A stretch of DNA of 38,669 nucleotides, taken from positions 1-38,669 of the forward strand of contig QBLS01000031.1 of NCBI GenBank assembly GCA_003249015.1, read 5' to 3'. Position numbers and translations under genes: made by a program. Source of the DNA: Pseudanabaena sp. (GTDB taxonomy: Bacteria > Cyanobacteriota > Cyanobacteriia > Pseudanabaenales > Pseudanabaenaceae). Positions 8,478 to 15,984 of this stretch are shown here, piece by piece (position 1 is the first letter of the stretch; each line of letters begins with the position of its first letter). Under the pieces are notes generated by a model. It saw only the letters and a list, made by a program, of their open reading frames with translations, had not been told where the DNA came from and did not search any database.

Positions 8478-9428
8478 TTATAATAACTTGATATTTTCCT
8501 TAATAGAATCCGCTGAAGTATGTAGTATCGCTAACTCGGCATCAGTGAGTTGTATCTCGACTACTTTTTCCGCGCCCTCTTTTCCCAACTGCACTGGCAC
8601 ACCCATAAATATGTCTTGTAGACCATATTCTCCTGTCAGGTAAGCTGCCGCAGGTACGATTCGATGGCGATCGCGGAGGATTGCTTCTACCATCACATAG
8701 GTCGCTGCCGATGGCGCAAAATAGGCGCTACCAGTCTGCATTAATTTCACAATTTCCGCTCCCCCATTGCGTGTCCTCTCGACCAGACGCGCGATCGCTT
8801 CATCAGATAGTAGCTCTGTAATTGGTACACCATTGACTGTGGATAGTCTGGGCAATGGCAACATCAGATCGCCATGTCCGCCCAGAACTGTGGCATGGAC
8901 ATTAGCGATCGAAATGCCTAACTCCATGGCAATAAAGGTCTGAAATCTTGCAGTATCCAATACTCCCGCCATACCTACAATCCTTTGGGGCGGAAGTTTG
9001 CTGACTTGCCATGTTAGATAAGTCATCACATCAAGGGGGTTAGTCACCACCACAAAAATTGCATTGGGAGACTGGGCGATCGCTTTGGTAACTACATCTT
9101 GAACGATGCCAGCATTGATTTTGAGCAAGTCATTACGGCTCATGCCCTCTTTGCGCGGCAACCCTGCGGTCACTACCACCACATCCGAGTCTTTGGTGTC
9201 GGCATAGTCATTAGTCCCCACAATTTGGCGATCGTGGGTAGTGATGGATCGAGACTGCATTAAATCCAAGGCGATCCCCTGCGGTTTCCCCACGACCACA
9301 TCGCACAACACCACGCTAGCAATATTGTTTGCTGCGATACGTTGAGCTAACATCCCTCCAACATTTCCTGCGCCGATAACGGTAACTTTAGGTGACGAGA
9401 TCTCTGTAGCTAGTATCGGCATAATCAT
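8478..9428 (-). CDS. mdh: Malate dehydrogenase (LDH-like type)
   Basis: This 316-residue NAD-dependent enzyme interconverts malate and oxaloacetate in the cytosol. The Rossmann loop VIGAGNVGG (17-25) is followed by an aspartate at the end of strand 2 (LCD, D43), which favours NAD over NADP. The substrate loop reads GLPRKEGMSR (89-98). In this superfamily an arginine at that position (here R92) selects malate, where lactate enzymes have glutamine. D158, R161 and H185 (GGHGD) complete the active site. The length suits the tetrameric LDH-like MDH group. The N-terminus MIMPIL offers two starts; the first ATG is at 9426-9428. It is followed by a hairpin at 8388-8436 and preceded by two long palindromes. 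Confidence 0.93.
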   Translation of the reverse strand: MIMPILATEISSPKVTVIGAGNVGGMLAQRIAANNIASVVLCDVVVGKPQGIALDLMQSRSITTHDRQIVGTNDYADTKDSDVVVVTAGLPRKEGMSRNDLLKINAGIVQDVVTKAIAQSPNAIFVVVTNPLDVMTYLTWQVSKLPPQRIVGMAGVLDTARFQTFIAMELGISIANVHATVLGGHGDLMLPLPRLSTVNGVPITELLSDEAIARLVERTRNGGAEIVKLMQTGSAYFAPSAATYVMVEAILRDRHRIVPAAAYLTGEYGLQDIFMGVPVQLGKEGAEKVVEIQLTDAELAILHTSADSIKENIKLL

Positions 9429-9476
9429 GGAAATTGTTTAATACATTATTTTTGTAATTTACAGCGCTTTGCGCTT

Positions 9477-9547
9477 TCTTAAAACCCCAAGAAAAATTAA
9501 AAAGGCTGGCTACGCCAGCCTTTTTAATTTTTCTTGGGGTTTTAAGA
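9477..9547. repeat. Perfect 34-bp palindrome, loop TAC
   Basis: The arms at 9477-9510 and 9514-9547 are fully complementary around a 3-base loop with the core AAGGCTGGCTACGCCAGCCTT. It lies upstream of mdh, between asnB (ending at 9672) and mdh (starting at 9428), so it could terminate asnB transcripts. Its core resembles hairpins at 21149-21175 and 27912-27975, but the outer arms share only the CCCCAAGAAAA style ends with other family members. Confidence 0.85.
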
Positions 9548-9578
9548 TCTTGATAAGTACCTAGGCACAATTAAATAT

Positions 9579-9633
9579 AAAATCCTGAAACCTGTGGCGC
9601 ACGCGCAGCGTGCGCCACAGGTTTCAGGATTTT
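9579..9633. repeat. Perfect 26-bp palindrome, CCTGTGGCGCACG family
   Basis: The arms at 9579-9604 and 9608-9633 are exact complements with loop GCA. The inner CCTGTGGCGCACGC and a left flank of the form GTAcCTAGGCAcAATTAAA are shared with the copy at 37588-37638, while the outer stem bases differ between copies and remain paired in both. It sits just past the asnB stop and may terminate it. Confidence 0.85.
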
Positions 9634-9671
9634 GATCATGCTCAGATACTTAAGTTTCTTCCCTGAGTCTT

Positions 9672-11468
9672 TTACCCTAATCCAACTTGTGCTAGCCAAT
9701 GTTTTAGAATGGCTAAACTCCATCGCCGATACCAACTATCGAGGGGCACTCCTTTAGGTGCATTTAGGTTTATAAAATAATCTCCAAAGTCAGTGTCCAT
9801 CCAAGATGCAAAGGGAAAGGAAAACCCCCTCTTAGGTCTGTTGACTATCCATTCTGGTATCTCAGGAATTGATTTTGTCAAAAGTTGTTTTGACTTAGCT
9901 AGACGAATGTGACTGGGAATGGAGGCAACTGACTCCAATAAAGTGCGATCAACAAAAGGTACACGCAATTCTAGCCCCCACCGCATACTCATCACGTCGC
10001 TATCTTTGAGTAGTTGGTTTCGCATATAAGAGCTTAATTCCAAAGAACTAACTTGATCCAGTGGAGTCATATGATGATCTTTCAAAACTGATCGCTTTGG
10101 ATCGCCAATGTAGTCGCTTTTAGTTAGTGATTGAATAATTGCGATCGCTTCATAGTGAGAAAAAATTCCGCGAAAGCTTTGATAAGCCGAAGAAAAAGTT
10201 GGAGGATTACGCAAAAAATCACTAACACGTTTTAGTTTTGAGGACTTACCCCAATGTTGCAAACCATAGGCTAACGCTTTTCTAGCATATGGAATTTTAT
10301 CCAATCGTTTACCCCATTTCACCATCTTGGGTATCGACTGGAACGATTTGTAGCCACCAAAAATCTCATCACCACCAAGTCCTGATAAGACAACCTTCAT
10401 GCCATGTGCATGGGCAACTTGTGAAACACAAAATGTATTAAATCCATCAATAGTTGGCTGATCTATTGATTCTAAGAATTTAGGTAAAATTGACTTAGCA
10501 AAAGCTGCATCCACCTGAAATTCTGTGTGATTAGCGCCAAAATGATTGGCAATTTTTTTAGCTAATACTCCCTCATTCCATTCTGTTTCCGTAAAAGCGA
10601 TCGAATAAGTAGACAAACGGGAAGATTTGACTTGAGAAGCTAAGGCAAGAATAGCTGTTGAATCAATGCCTCCACTTAAAAAAATTCCTACAGGAACATC
10701 ACTAACAAGGTGATACTTTACTGATTCTTGGAGTGCTTGGCGTACTATATCTTGAGCATCAACAATCGATATTTTCTGAGGAGTAAAATCTACTTGCCAG
10801 TATTGATGCTTAGTAATGTTTCCATTTTGCCAATATAGCCAGTTACCCGCTTCTAAGCAGTAAATATCCTCGATCAATGTATGCGGTTCTGGTACAGAAC
10901 CAGTGGTCAAATAACCATATAAACCATCCAAATTCAGATTTACTTGTGGCAATCCAGAGTTAATAACTGCTCTCAATTCAGAAGCGAATACTAAGGTTTG
11001 GTTAAGATGCCAATAATAAAGAGGTTTAATTCCTAAGGAATCACGAGTGATGAAACAACTCTGTTTTTGTTCATCCCAGATCGCAAAAGCAAACATTCCC
11101 CTTAGATCTTTTAAGCAATCTTTTCCCCTTTTTCTATATAGCTTTAAAACCACCTCAGTGTCTGTATGCGATTCCAAGGTTTCGCCCTCATTTTCTAGAC
11201 GTTGACGCAGCTCTAAAAAATTGTAAATTTCCCCATTAAAAGTAATCGTATATCTACCGTCAATTGTTGACATAGGCTGATGACCAGCCGTACTGAGATC
11301 AAGAATTGATAGACGAGTATGTGCCAGTGCCGATCGGCAGTCATTTGAAACGTATATACCTGAGTCATCAGGTCCACGATGTATCAAGCTGGACTGCATT
11401 GTAAAGATCTTCTTTTCTAGAAGATCTTTACTACATTTAAAACCAAGAATCCCAGCGATACCACACAT
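9672..11468 (-). CDS. asnB: Asparagine synthase (glutamine-hydrolysing)
   Basis: This is a two-domain amidotransferase that makes asparagine from aspartate, ATP and glutamine-derived ammonia. I place the start at the ATG at 11466-11468, because class II glutamine amidotransferases need Cys2 exposed after Met removal and the protein then reads MCGIAG. A longer frame beginning at an upstream TTG would bury it. The N-terminal glutaminase domain (about 1-190) contains HRGPDDSG and NGEIYN. The C-terminal synthetase domain contains the PP-loop SGGIDSTA and LSGLGGDEIFGGY. The length of about 598 residues suits AsnB. Similar proteins also act in polysaccharide clusters, so a variant substrate is possible, but no such genes adjoin. 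The upstream region is AT-rich. Confidence 0.88.
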   Translation of the reverse strand: MCGIAGILGFKCSKDLLEKKIFTMQSSLIHRGPDDSGIYVSNDCRSALAHTRLSILDLSTAGHQPMSTIDGRYTITFNGEIYNFLELRQRLENEGETLESHTDTEVVLKLYRKRGKDCLKDLRGMFAFAIWDEQKQSCFITRDSLGIKPLYYWHLNQTLVFASELRAVINSGLPQVNLNLDGLYGYLTTGSVPEPHTLIEDIYCLEAGNWLYWQNGNITKHQYWQVDFTPQKISIVDAQDIVRQALQESVKYHLVSDVPVGIFLSGGIDSTAILALASQVKSSRLSTYSIAFTETEWNEGVLAKKIANHFGANHTEFQVDAAFAKSILPKFLESIDQPTIDGFNTFCVSQVAHAHGMKVVLSGLGGDEIFGGYKSFQSIPKMVKWGKRLDKIPYARKALAYGLQHWGKSSKLKRVSDFLRNPPTFSSAYQSFRGIFSHYEAIAIIQSLTKSDYIGDPKRSVLKDHHMTPLDQVSSLELSSYMRNQLLKDSDVMSMRWGLELRVPFVDRTLLESVASIPSHIRLAKSKQLLTKSIPEIPEWIVNRPKRGFSFPFASWMDTDFGDYFINLNAPKGVPLDSWYRRWSLAILKHWLAQVGLG

Positions 11469-11724
11469 AAATACCAAAGTATACTTCCCACAAGTATATG
11501 TGTATTTTTGATAGTTGTATGTGCGTCTTTAATGATTGTTTTGATGATAATGATTATGTTATTTAAATAGATAAATAAATAGGTTTTATTTCAATTGCAA
11601 AAAATTAAGAATGTCAATCGTTTTTTGTCGCAATAAACAAAGATAAAATGTTGGTTGATCTAAGTTTCTTACATATTATTGTAAATATCTTGAGCAGCAA
11701 GCTATGCTTGCTGCTCAAGATATC

Positions 11725-12981
11725 TCAAAATTTAATTGTGCGACGATGAGCTGCTACAGACTCCACTAAGCCGATTGCCATAAAATTAGCAAGTAAAGCT
11801 GACCTTCCATAACTTAGCCAAGGCAAAGGTATGCCTGTTACAGGCGCAACATTAATATTCATACCAATATTGACAAAGGTCTGGAATAGTACAAAAGAAA
11901 ATACGCCGATCGCTAAAAGTGAGCCAAAGTTATCCCTAGCATTCACCGCGATTACTAATAGTCTCCAGCAAATACCGACAAATAGAAGAAGTACACAAAG
12001 ACAACCCACAAATCCAAACTCCTCACCGATCGCTGAAAATATGAAATCGGTATGCTGTTCGGGGATAAAACTTAATTGGGTTTGCGTACCCTTGAGCCAG
12101 CCCTGTCCCAAAAGCTTACCTGCCCCGATCGCAATCTTAGATTGGATTACATGATAGCCAGCGCCTAACGGATCTTGGTTAGGGTCGATGAAAAGCAGCA
12201 GACGCTTTTTCTGATAGTCGTGCAGAATATTCCACAATAAAATGCCAGCCTGTCCTGAAATGAGGTTGATAACTACAGCCATCACGGTGCTGACAATGCG
12301 AAACCAAGGCAGTGAAACCCAAGCCGCTACTCCCATCAAAATCACCCAGACGATCCAAGCAGGTAGTGATATTGAGAAAAGCACTGCGGAAACAATTGGT
12401 GAAAAAATTAACAGCAGCCACCCCAAACTCGCGCCTGCCCAATAAAGCATCCCGATAGTAATTGCGGCAAATACCAGCGATGTCCCTAAATTTGGTTGGA
12501 GGAAGATCAAAATCCAAGGTGGTAAAGTTACCCAAGCCACTTTGAAAGTATCCAGTGGGCTTTGGATTGGTTGGTCATGCATTACGGCAGCTAAGGAAAT
12601 AATTACCCCTACTTTGGCAAATTCCGAAGGCTGAATATTAAAACCGCCAATGGTGATCCATCGCTCCGCACCCAAGGCAGTCGTTCCCACAAACATCACC
12701 AACAACAATGAAAAAATAGTGATTGCGTAAAGTATCCAATGCAACCGCAAGAGTTGATCATAATGAAAACGGGCGATCGCAATCATAGCGCCTAATCCAA
12801 CTAAGCCCGTTACCCAATGTTGCCACCATTCAGTGCGCTGAGAGCTGAAGTCGGAACTATAAATGGCAATTCCACCGATTACCATCAAAATAATCGGAAA
12901 TATTAAAAGCAAAGGATCGGCATCACGCCATTCTCGTTTAATATTTTCCCAACTGGGTAGTTCTAAACCTTTTACGATCAT
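11725..12981 (-). CDS. rodA: Rod-shape SEDS glycosyltransferase RodA
   Basis: This 418-residue polytopic membrane protein of the SEDS family (RodA/FtsW/SpoVE) polymerises lipid II into peptidoglycan with a partner class B PBP during elongation. Characteristic stretches are GAERWITIGGFNIQPSEFAK, the periplasmic region HVIQSKIAIGAGKLLGQGWL, SFIPEQHTDFIFSAIGEEFG, and GIPLPWLSYGRSAL near the C-terminus. About ten hydrophobic helices can be drawn. IPEQHTDFIF and YGRSAL favour RodA over FtsW. The start is the ATG at 12979-12981. No mreBCD or PBP gene adjoins. The 441-base region upstream is filled with three hairpins. Confidence 0.93.
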   Translation of the reverse strand: MIVKGLELPSWENIKREWRDADPLLLIFPIILMVIGGIAIYSSDFSSQRTEWWQHWVTGLVGLGAMIAIARFHYDQLLRLHWILYAITIFSLLLVMFVGTTALGAERWITIGGFNIQPSEFAKVGVIISLAAVMHDQPIQSPLDTFKVAWVTLPPWILIFLQPNLGTSLVFAAITIGMLYWAGASLGWLLLIFSPIVSAVLFSISLPAWIVWVILMGVAAWVSLPWFRIVSTVMAVVINLISGQAGILLWNILHDYQKKRLLLFIDPNQDPLGAGYHVIQSKIAIGAGKLLGQGWLKGTQTQLSFIPEQHTDFIFSAIGEEFGFVGCLCVLLLFVGICWRLLVIAVNARDNFGSLLAIGVFSFVLFQTFVNIGMNINVAPVTGIPLPWLSYGRSALLANFMAIGLVESVAAHRRTIKF

Positions 12982-13118
12982 AAATTTAGGGCTTTAGGGA
13001 TTCTATTCTCATCTTCCATTATGAAACCAATTTTAAAGTTTGCCGCACCTTTGGAGGGTGAAAACTAAATTAGGTTTTACTGATGCTATAGCAAAGCAAG
13101 AGTTAGTTAGTACAAATC

Positions 13119-13172
13119 AAAAACCAAGAAGCGAGTGGCGGCGCTCCGCGCCGCCACTCGCCTTCTGGTTTT
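13119..13172. repeat. Near-perfect hairpin, AAACCAAGAA...GGCGGCGC family
   Basis: AAAACC and the GAGTGGCGGCGC core pair with their complements around a TCC loop; two single-base slips break the stem near AAGAAG. The ends and core match neighbouring hairpins at 13237 and 14263, while the middle of the arm is unique to this copy. Confidence 0.75.
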
Positions 13173-13236
13173 ATGTCCTAAGCAAAACTTTTTTGGCTAT
13201 ATCAGTCCGTTACTTGTATTAAGACAAAATCAAAAC

Positions 13237-13283
13237 CCAAGAAGATAAGTGGAGGTGTTTCGCGCCTCCACTTATCTTCTTGG
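13237..13283. repeat. 19-bp hairpin, CCAAGAA...GGAGG family
   Basis: The arms CCAAGAAGATAAGTGGAGG (13237-13255) and its exact complement (13265-13283) flank a small quasi-paired centre containing TTTCGCG. The outer bases AAACCCAAGAA are the same as in the hairpin at 14263. Confidence 0.8.
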
Positions 13284-13359
13284 ATTTATGTTCTAACAAG
13301 AATGACTACAGCTACAGTCTCTACAGTCTATTGAGGATTTGAGTAGTACAAATAAACTT

Positions 13360-13388
13360 GAGGAAGCGGCGCGGAGCGCCGCTTCCTC
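13360..13388 (-). terminator. 13-bp GC-rich hairpin behind menG
   Basis: GAGGAAGCGGCGC and its exact complement flank a 3-base GGA loop, about 35 bases past the menG stop. It is well placed to be the menG terminator, although no long T-run follows on the minus strand. Confidence 0.55.
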
Positions 13389-13422
13389 TAACTAAGCGCA
13401 AAGCGCTGTATATCAAGAAGCA

Positions 13423-14130
13423 CTACTTTTGCAACACCAAAATGCCCATCATGCCACTAGCGATCGCATAGTGTTTAGCTTGGCTAAACCCTGCACTTTT
13501 TGCCAACTGCACTTGCTCAGAGCCAACAGGAAATCTCGCTAAACTGGGCGCAATATAAGCATATTCTTCAGTCATGTTAAATCTCTCAGCTAGGGGCACA
13601 ACTACGCGATCTAAATAGAAGTTTTGGAAAGATTGAACTAGGCGATCGCTAGGGCGATGGAAGTCTAAAATGGAAACCTTTGCGCCAGTTTTGAGAACTC
13701 GATATAACTCTGCTAGGCATTGGGGAATATCAGCAACATTACGTAATCCATAGGATAGGGTTGCGCCATCACAGGATTGATCATCAAAGGGAAGCGACAG
13801 CACATTAGCTTGCCGCCATGCGATCGCCTTTTGCATATTTAAAGGATAGCTTTTGGTTTTACTCGCCGCGATCGCCAACAGTTCCTTAGAAAAATCCACA
13901 CCGATTGCTTGCCCCTTGGGTGCGACTTGTTTTGCCAAGAGTCTCGTCATATCTCCTGAGCCGCAGCAAAGATCAATCCAAGTCTCTCCCTGTTTTGGCT
14001 CACACCAGAGCAAAGCCATTTTTTTCCAGATGCGATGTTGTCCCAAACTCAGTAAGTCATTAAAGCGATCGTAAACAGGGGCAATCCGATCAAAGATTTG
14101 TTTGACATCTTCTTCTGAAGGGCGAGACAT
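13423..14130 (-). CDS. menG: Demethyl-quinone C-methyltransferase (MenG/UbiE family)
   Basis: This 235-residue SAM-dependent methyltransferase matches UbiE/MenG in length and motifs. The N-terminus has VKQIFDRIAPVYDRFNDLLS. SAM motif I is WIDLCCGSGDMTRLL (about 51-65), followed by GVDFSKELL and the quinone methylase signature LSYGLRNVAD. In cyanobacteria the family member methylates 2-phytyl-1,4-naphthoquinone in the last step of phylloquinone synthesis for photosystem I, so I use menG. Plastoquinone methylation uses a different enzyme. The start is the ATG at 14128-14130. The gene is divergent from the one at 14433, with two long palindromes in between, and appears monocistronic. Confidence 0.9.
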   Translation of the reverse strand: MSRPSEEDVKQIFDRIAPVYDRFNDLLSLGQHRIWKKMALLWCEPKQGETWIDLCCGSGDMTRLLAKQVAPKGQAIGVDFSKELLAIAASKTKSYPLNMQKAIAWRQANVLSLPFDDQSCDGATLSYGLRNVADIPQCLAELYRVLKTGAKVSILDFHRPSDRLVQSFQNFYLDRVVVPLAERFNMTEEYAYIAPSLARFPVGSEQVQLAKSAGFSQAKHYAIASGMMGILVLQK

Positions 14131-14175
14131 ACTAATACCTAAAGTTTACAAAAATATATTTTATGGCGATTTCAC

Positions 14176-14228
14176 CATCAAACTGCAATAGGCGAGTTGC
14201 GGCGCAACTCGCCTATTGCAGTTTGATG
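14176..14228. repeat. Perfect 25-bp palindrome, loop GGC
   Basis: The arms at 14176-14200 and 14204-14228 are exact complements. The stem is closed by GAGTTGC/GCAACTC and a 3-base loop. It lies in a divergent promoter region. Confidence 0.85.
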
Positions 14229-14262
14229 ACACGGCAAAACCTTGCTAGCAAAAAATGGACAA

Positions 14263-14309
14263 CCCAAGAAATGATTGGCGGCGCGATGCGCCGCCAATCA
14301 TTTCTTGGG
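14263..14309. repeat. Perfect 22-bp palindrome, loop GAT
   Basis: The arms at 14263-14284 and 14288-14309 are exact complements, from CCCAAGAA through the GGCGGCGC core. This is a clean member of the family that also occurs at 13119 and 13237, with a unique middle segment. Confidence 0.85.
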
Positions 14310-14432
14310 CTTAAGGCAAATAGCTATAGCAACTATAAATAAGCATAATCGCTGAGTAGATCGATGGATGCTAATTTAGACATCATGCAAAAATGTAATA
14401 CTAGATAATTAGTAGCAATTATTTGCCCAACC

Positions 14433-15077
14433 ATGCAAAAACTTTGGTCTAGTAAAAGCAAGCGATCACAGCCCTTGCCTTCTGAAGAGAAGTCAATGGA
14501 AGTATCTATTGAGCCATCTGAAGAAATATCAGATAATCGGGAAAACAATACTGATGATTCAAGGCTTCAGGTAAATCATATTAATTTCTATTTACAGGGC
14601 TTTAGCAAATACATTCCTGAACCGATCAAAAATCTTTCTTGGGAAAATTATGGTAATTGGTTGCTATTTTTACTTGGTATCGGTGGCATCTCCGTGGTGG
14701 CAAATTGGGGATTGCAATATTTGACAGCTCCTGAATCAACTCCAACCAGTACGTTAGTCTGTAAATCTAAGATCAGTGGGGATTGGGAAACACCATTCGG
14801 TAAGGTTAATTTACAGGAAAAAGGAAATGACTATGTGGTGGGGCATTACGAATACAGCAACTTTGAGCGTGGTAAAGTTCAGGGTAAATTAACAGGAAAA
14901 CAGGCTAATAATAAAATCACCTTTGACTGGCAAGAAAATTTGTCGCAGCCAGACCAAAAACAAGGCAAAGGGGTATTTATATTTGGCGAGGGATGTACAG
15001 AGTTTTACGGCAGCTATGGTATTGGTGACAGCAATAACAATTTTGGTAATTGGCGTGGCTATCGGCTGTCAAAATAA
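14433..15077 (+). CDS. Hypothetical single-pass membrane protein with beta-rich C-terminal domain
   Basis: I do not recognise this 214-residue protein. Residues about 1-65 are polar and acidic, probably disordered. A single membrane helix follows at about 73-93 (WLLFLLGIGGISVVANWGL). The C-terminal 100 residues look beta-rich, with SGDWETPFGKVNLQ, VVGHYEYSNF and FYGSYG. This resembles a small barrel, but no family name is certain. Two cysteines (in LVCKSK and EGCTEF) flank this domain and could pair. The start is the ATG at 14433. It is 65 bases from the PIN-like gene on the same strand, which also has one membrane helix, so the two may be co-transcribed. Topology is unknown. Confidence 0.75.
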   Translation: MQKLWSSKSKRSQPLPSEEKSMEVSIEPSEEISDNRENNTDDSRLQVNHINFYLQGFSKYIPEPIKNLSWENYGNWLLFLLGIGGISVVANWGLQYLTAPESTPTSTLVCKSKISGDWETPFGKVNLQEKGNDYVVGHYEYSNFERGKVQGKLTGKQANNKITFDWQENLSQPDQKQGKGVFIFGEGCTEFYGSYGIGDSNNNFGNWRGYRLSK

Positions 15078-15142
15078 TTTCTGTGATGAGACAGATCTGC
15101 GATCACTTTAGAGCAATCTCGCTCTCTAATTTTTGAGTTCCC

Positions 15143-15928
15143 ATGACTACTTCTCCTTACATACTTTTGCTAGAAACAAGTGCAATTGTACAAACAGACC
15201 CTAATACATGGCGAGCGATCGCCCAGTTAGGCGAATGTTTATTACCTGAAATTGTTGCCCTAGAGATTGAGAACATTGCTAACGGCAGGTCCGATGGCAA
15301 TGAAACTGTTGCTAGACAATTTCAAAGTTTGCGATCGCAGCTAAATTGGCAAAGCACTTCCCTCAGTGCCAATCACCCTCAACTCATGCAAAGGACTAGC
15401 CAAAACTTAAGTGCAACGGCAAGAATGCACCTAAATGTCGCTAGATATGTGATCGGTGTTGCTAGTGCTTATCCCCATAGATGCGTAGTTTTAGTTTCCG
15501 ATGAAGTGTTGTTACGCGATCTCATTGTCAAGTTAGAGGGATGCGACTATCCCAATCTATGCGCCATCCCTTCGGCAGCCGCCCGCCAATGGTCAAGAAC
15601 TACTCAAGAGCCGCCATTAGTGCAAAAAGCCAAGCAGGGTATCAAGGAAGTAGCTCAGTTTACGCTATCGTCTCCAACTAGACAAATTCCAGTTTCTAGC
15701 CAAGAAAACCAAAATAGTACTCAAAAATTTCACTCAGAAAAGCCGAATTTTGGACAAATTGCGATAAGTCTTGTGAAATATGGCATAACTACAATATTTT
15801 TAGTTACGATTCTACTAGTGGGATGGCGTTTAATCTATCCTAAGATGTTTCAACAATTTTGGGGAAAAGTTGGTCTACCGCCTTTTCCTGAACTATTTAT
15901 GACACCTAGTCAACCTAAGAAGACTTAA
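15143..15928 (+). CDS. PIN-like domain protein with C-terminal membrane anchor
   Basis: This 261-residue protein begins like a PIN nuclease, with ILLLETSAIV at about 7-16, then a helix carrying acidic residues (LLPEIVALEIENI, about 33-45) and a later VVLVSDEVLLRDLIV strand-helix unit (about 118-132). PIN domains are metal-dependent RNases and normally start with an aspartate where this protein has glutamate (E11), so activity is uncertain. Residues about 150-205 are a polar linker. A hydrophobic helix at about 210-230 (TTIFLVTILLVGWRLIY) would anchor the protein in a membrane. The start is the ATG at 15143. Neighbours at 14433 and 15985 are on the same strand with gaps of 65 and 56 bases, suggesting an operon. 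Confidence 0.7.
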   Translation: MTTSPYILLLETSAIVQTDPNTWRAIAQLGECLLPEIVALEIENIANGRSDGNETVARQFQSLRSQLNWQSTSLSANHPQLMQRTSQNLSATARMHLNVARYVIGVASAYPHRCVVLVSDEVLLRDLIVKLEGCDYPNLCAIPSAAARQWSRTTQEPPLVQKAKQGIKEVAQFTLSSPTRQIPVSSQENQNSTQKFHSEKPNFGQIAISLVKYGITTIFLVTILLVGWRLIYPKMFQQFWGKVGLPPFPELFMTPSQPKKT

Positions 15929-15984
15929 AATCTCTCCAAAGCCTTTTAAACCAAAGATATTGTTGACAAGTAGGGAAGTGAACT

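Larger units (their letters stand above)
12982..13422. other. Intergenic stretch between menG and rodA with three hairpins
   Basis: No gene is supported. It contains three separate GC-cored hairpins (13119-13172, 13237-13283, 13360-13388) and one copy of the short motif AAGCGCAAAGCGCTGTA near 13394. The rodA promoter must lie in the first 130 bases or between hairpins, but I cannot assign it. Confidence 0.65.
14131..14432. other. Divergent intergenic region upstream of menG
   Basis: It lies between the starts of menG (minus) and the plus-strand gene at 14433 and holds two perfect palindromes (14176-14228 and 14263-14309). Both genes read outward, so these hairpins cannot be their terminators. 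They could lie in leaders or overlap promoters. No clear -10/-35 pair is visible. Confidence 0.6.

Noticed and set aside
9672-11477. Longer asnB start at a TTG three codons upstream
   Set aside because: Class II glutamine amidotransferases require cysteine as residue 2 after the initiator Met, so the ATG at 11468 is preferred.
13040-13222. 60-codon plus-strand frame upstream of rodA
   Set aside because: It runs through the GC-rich hairpin at 13119-13172, and its composition follows the palindrome.
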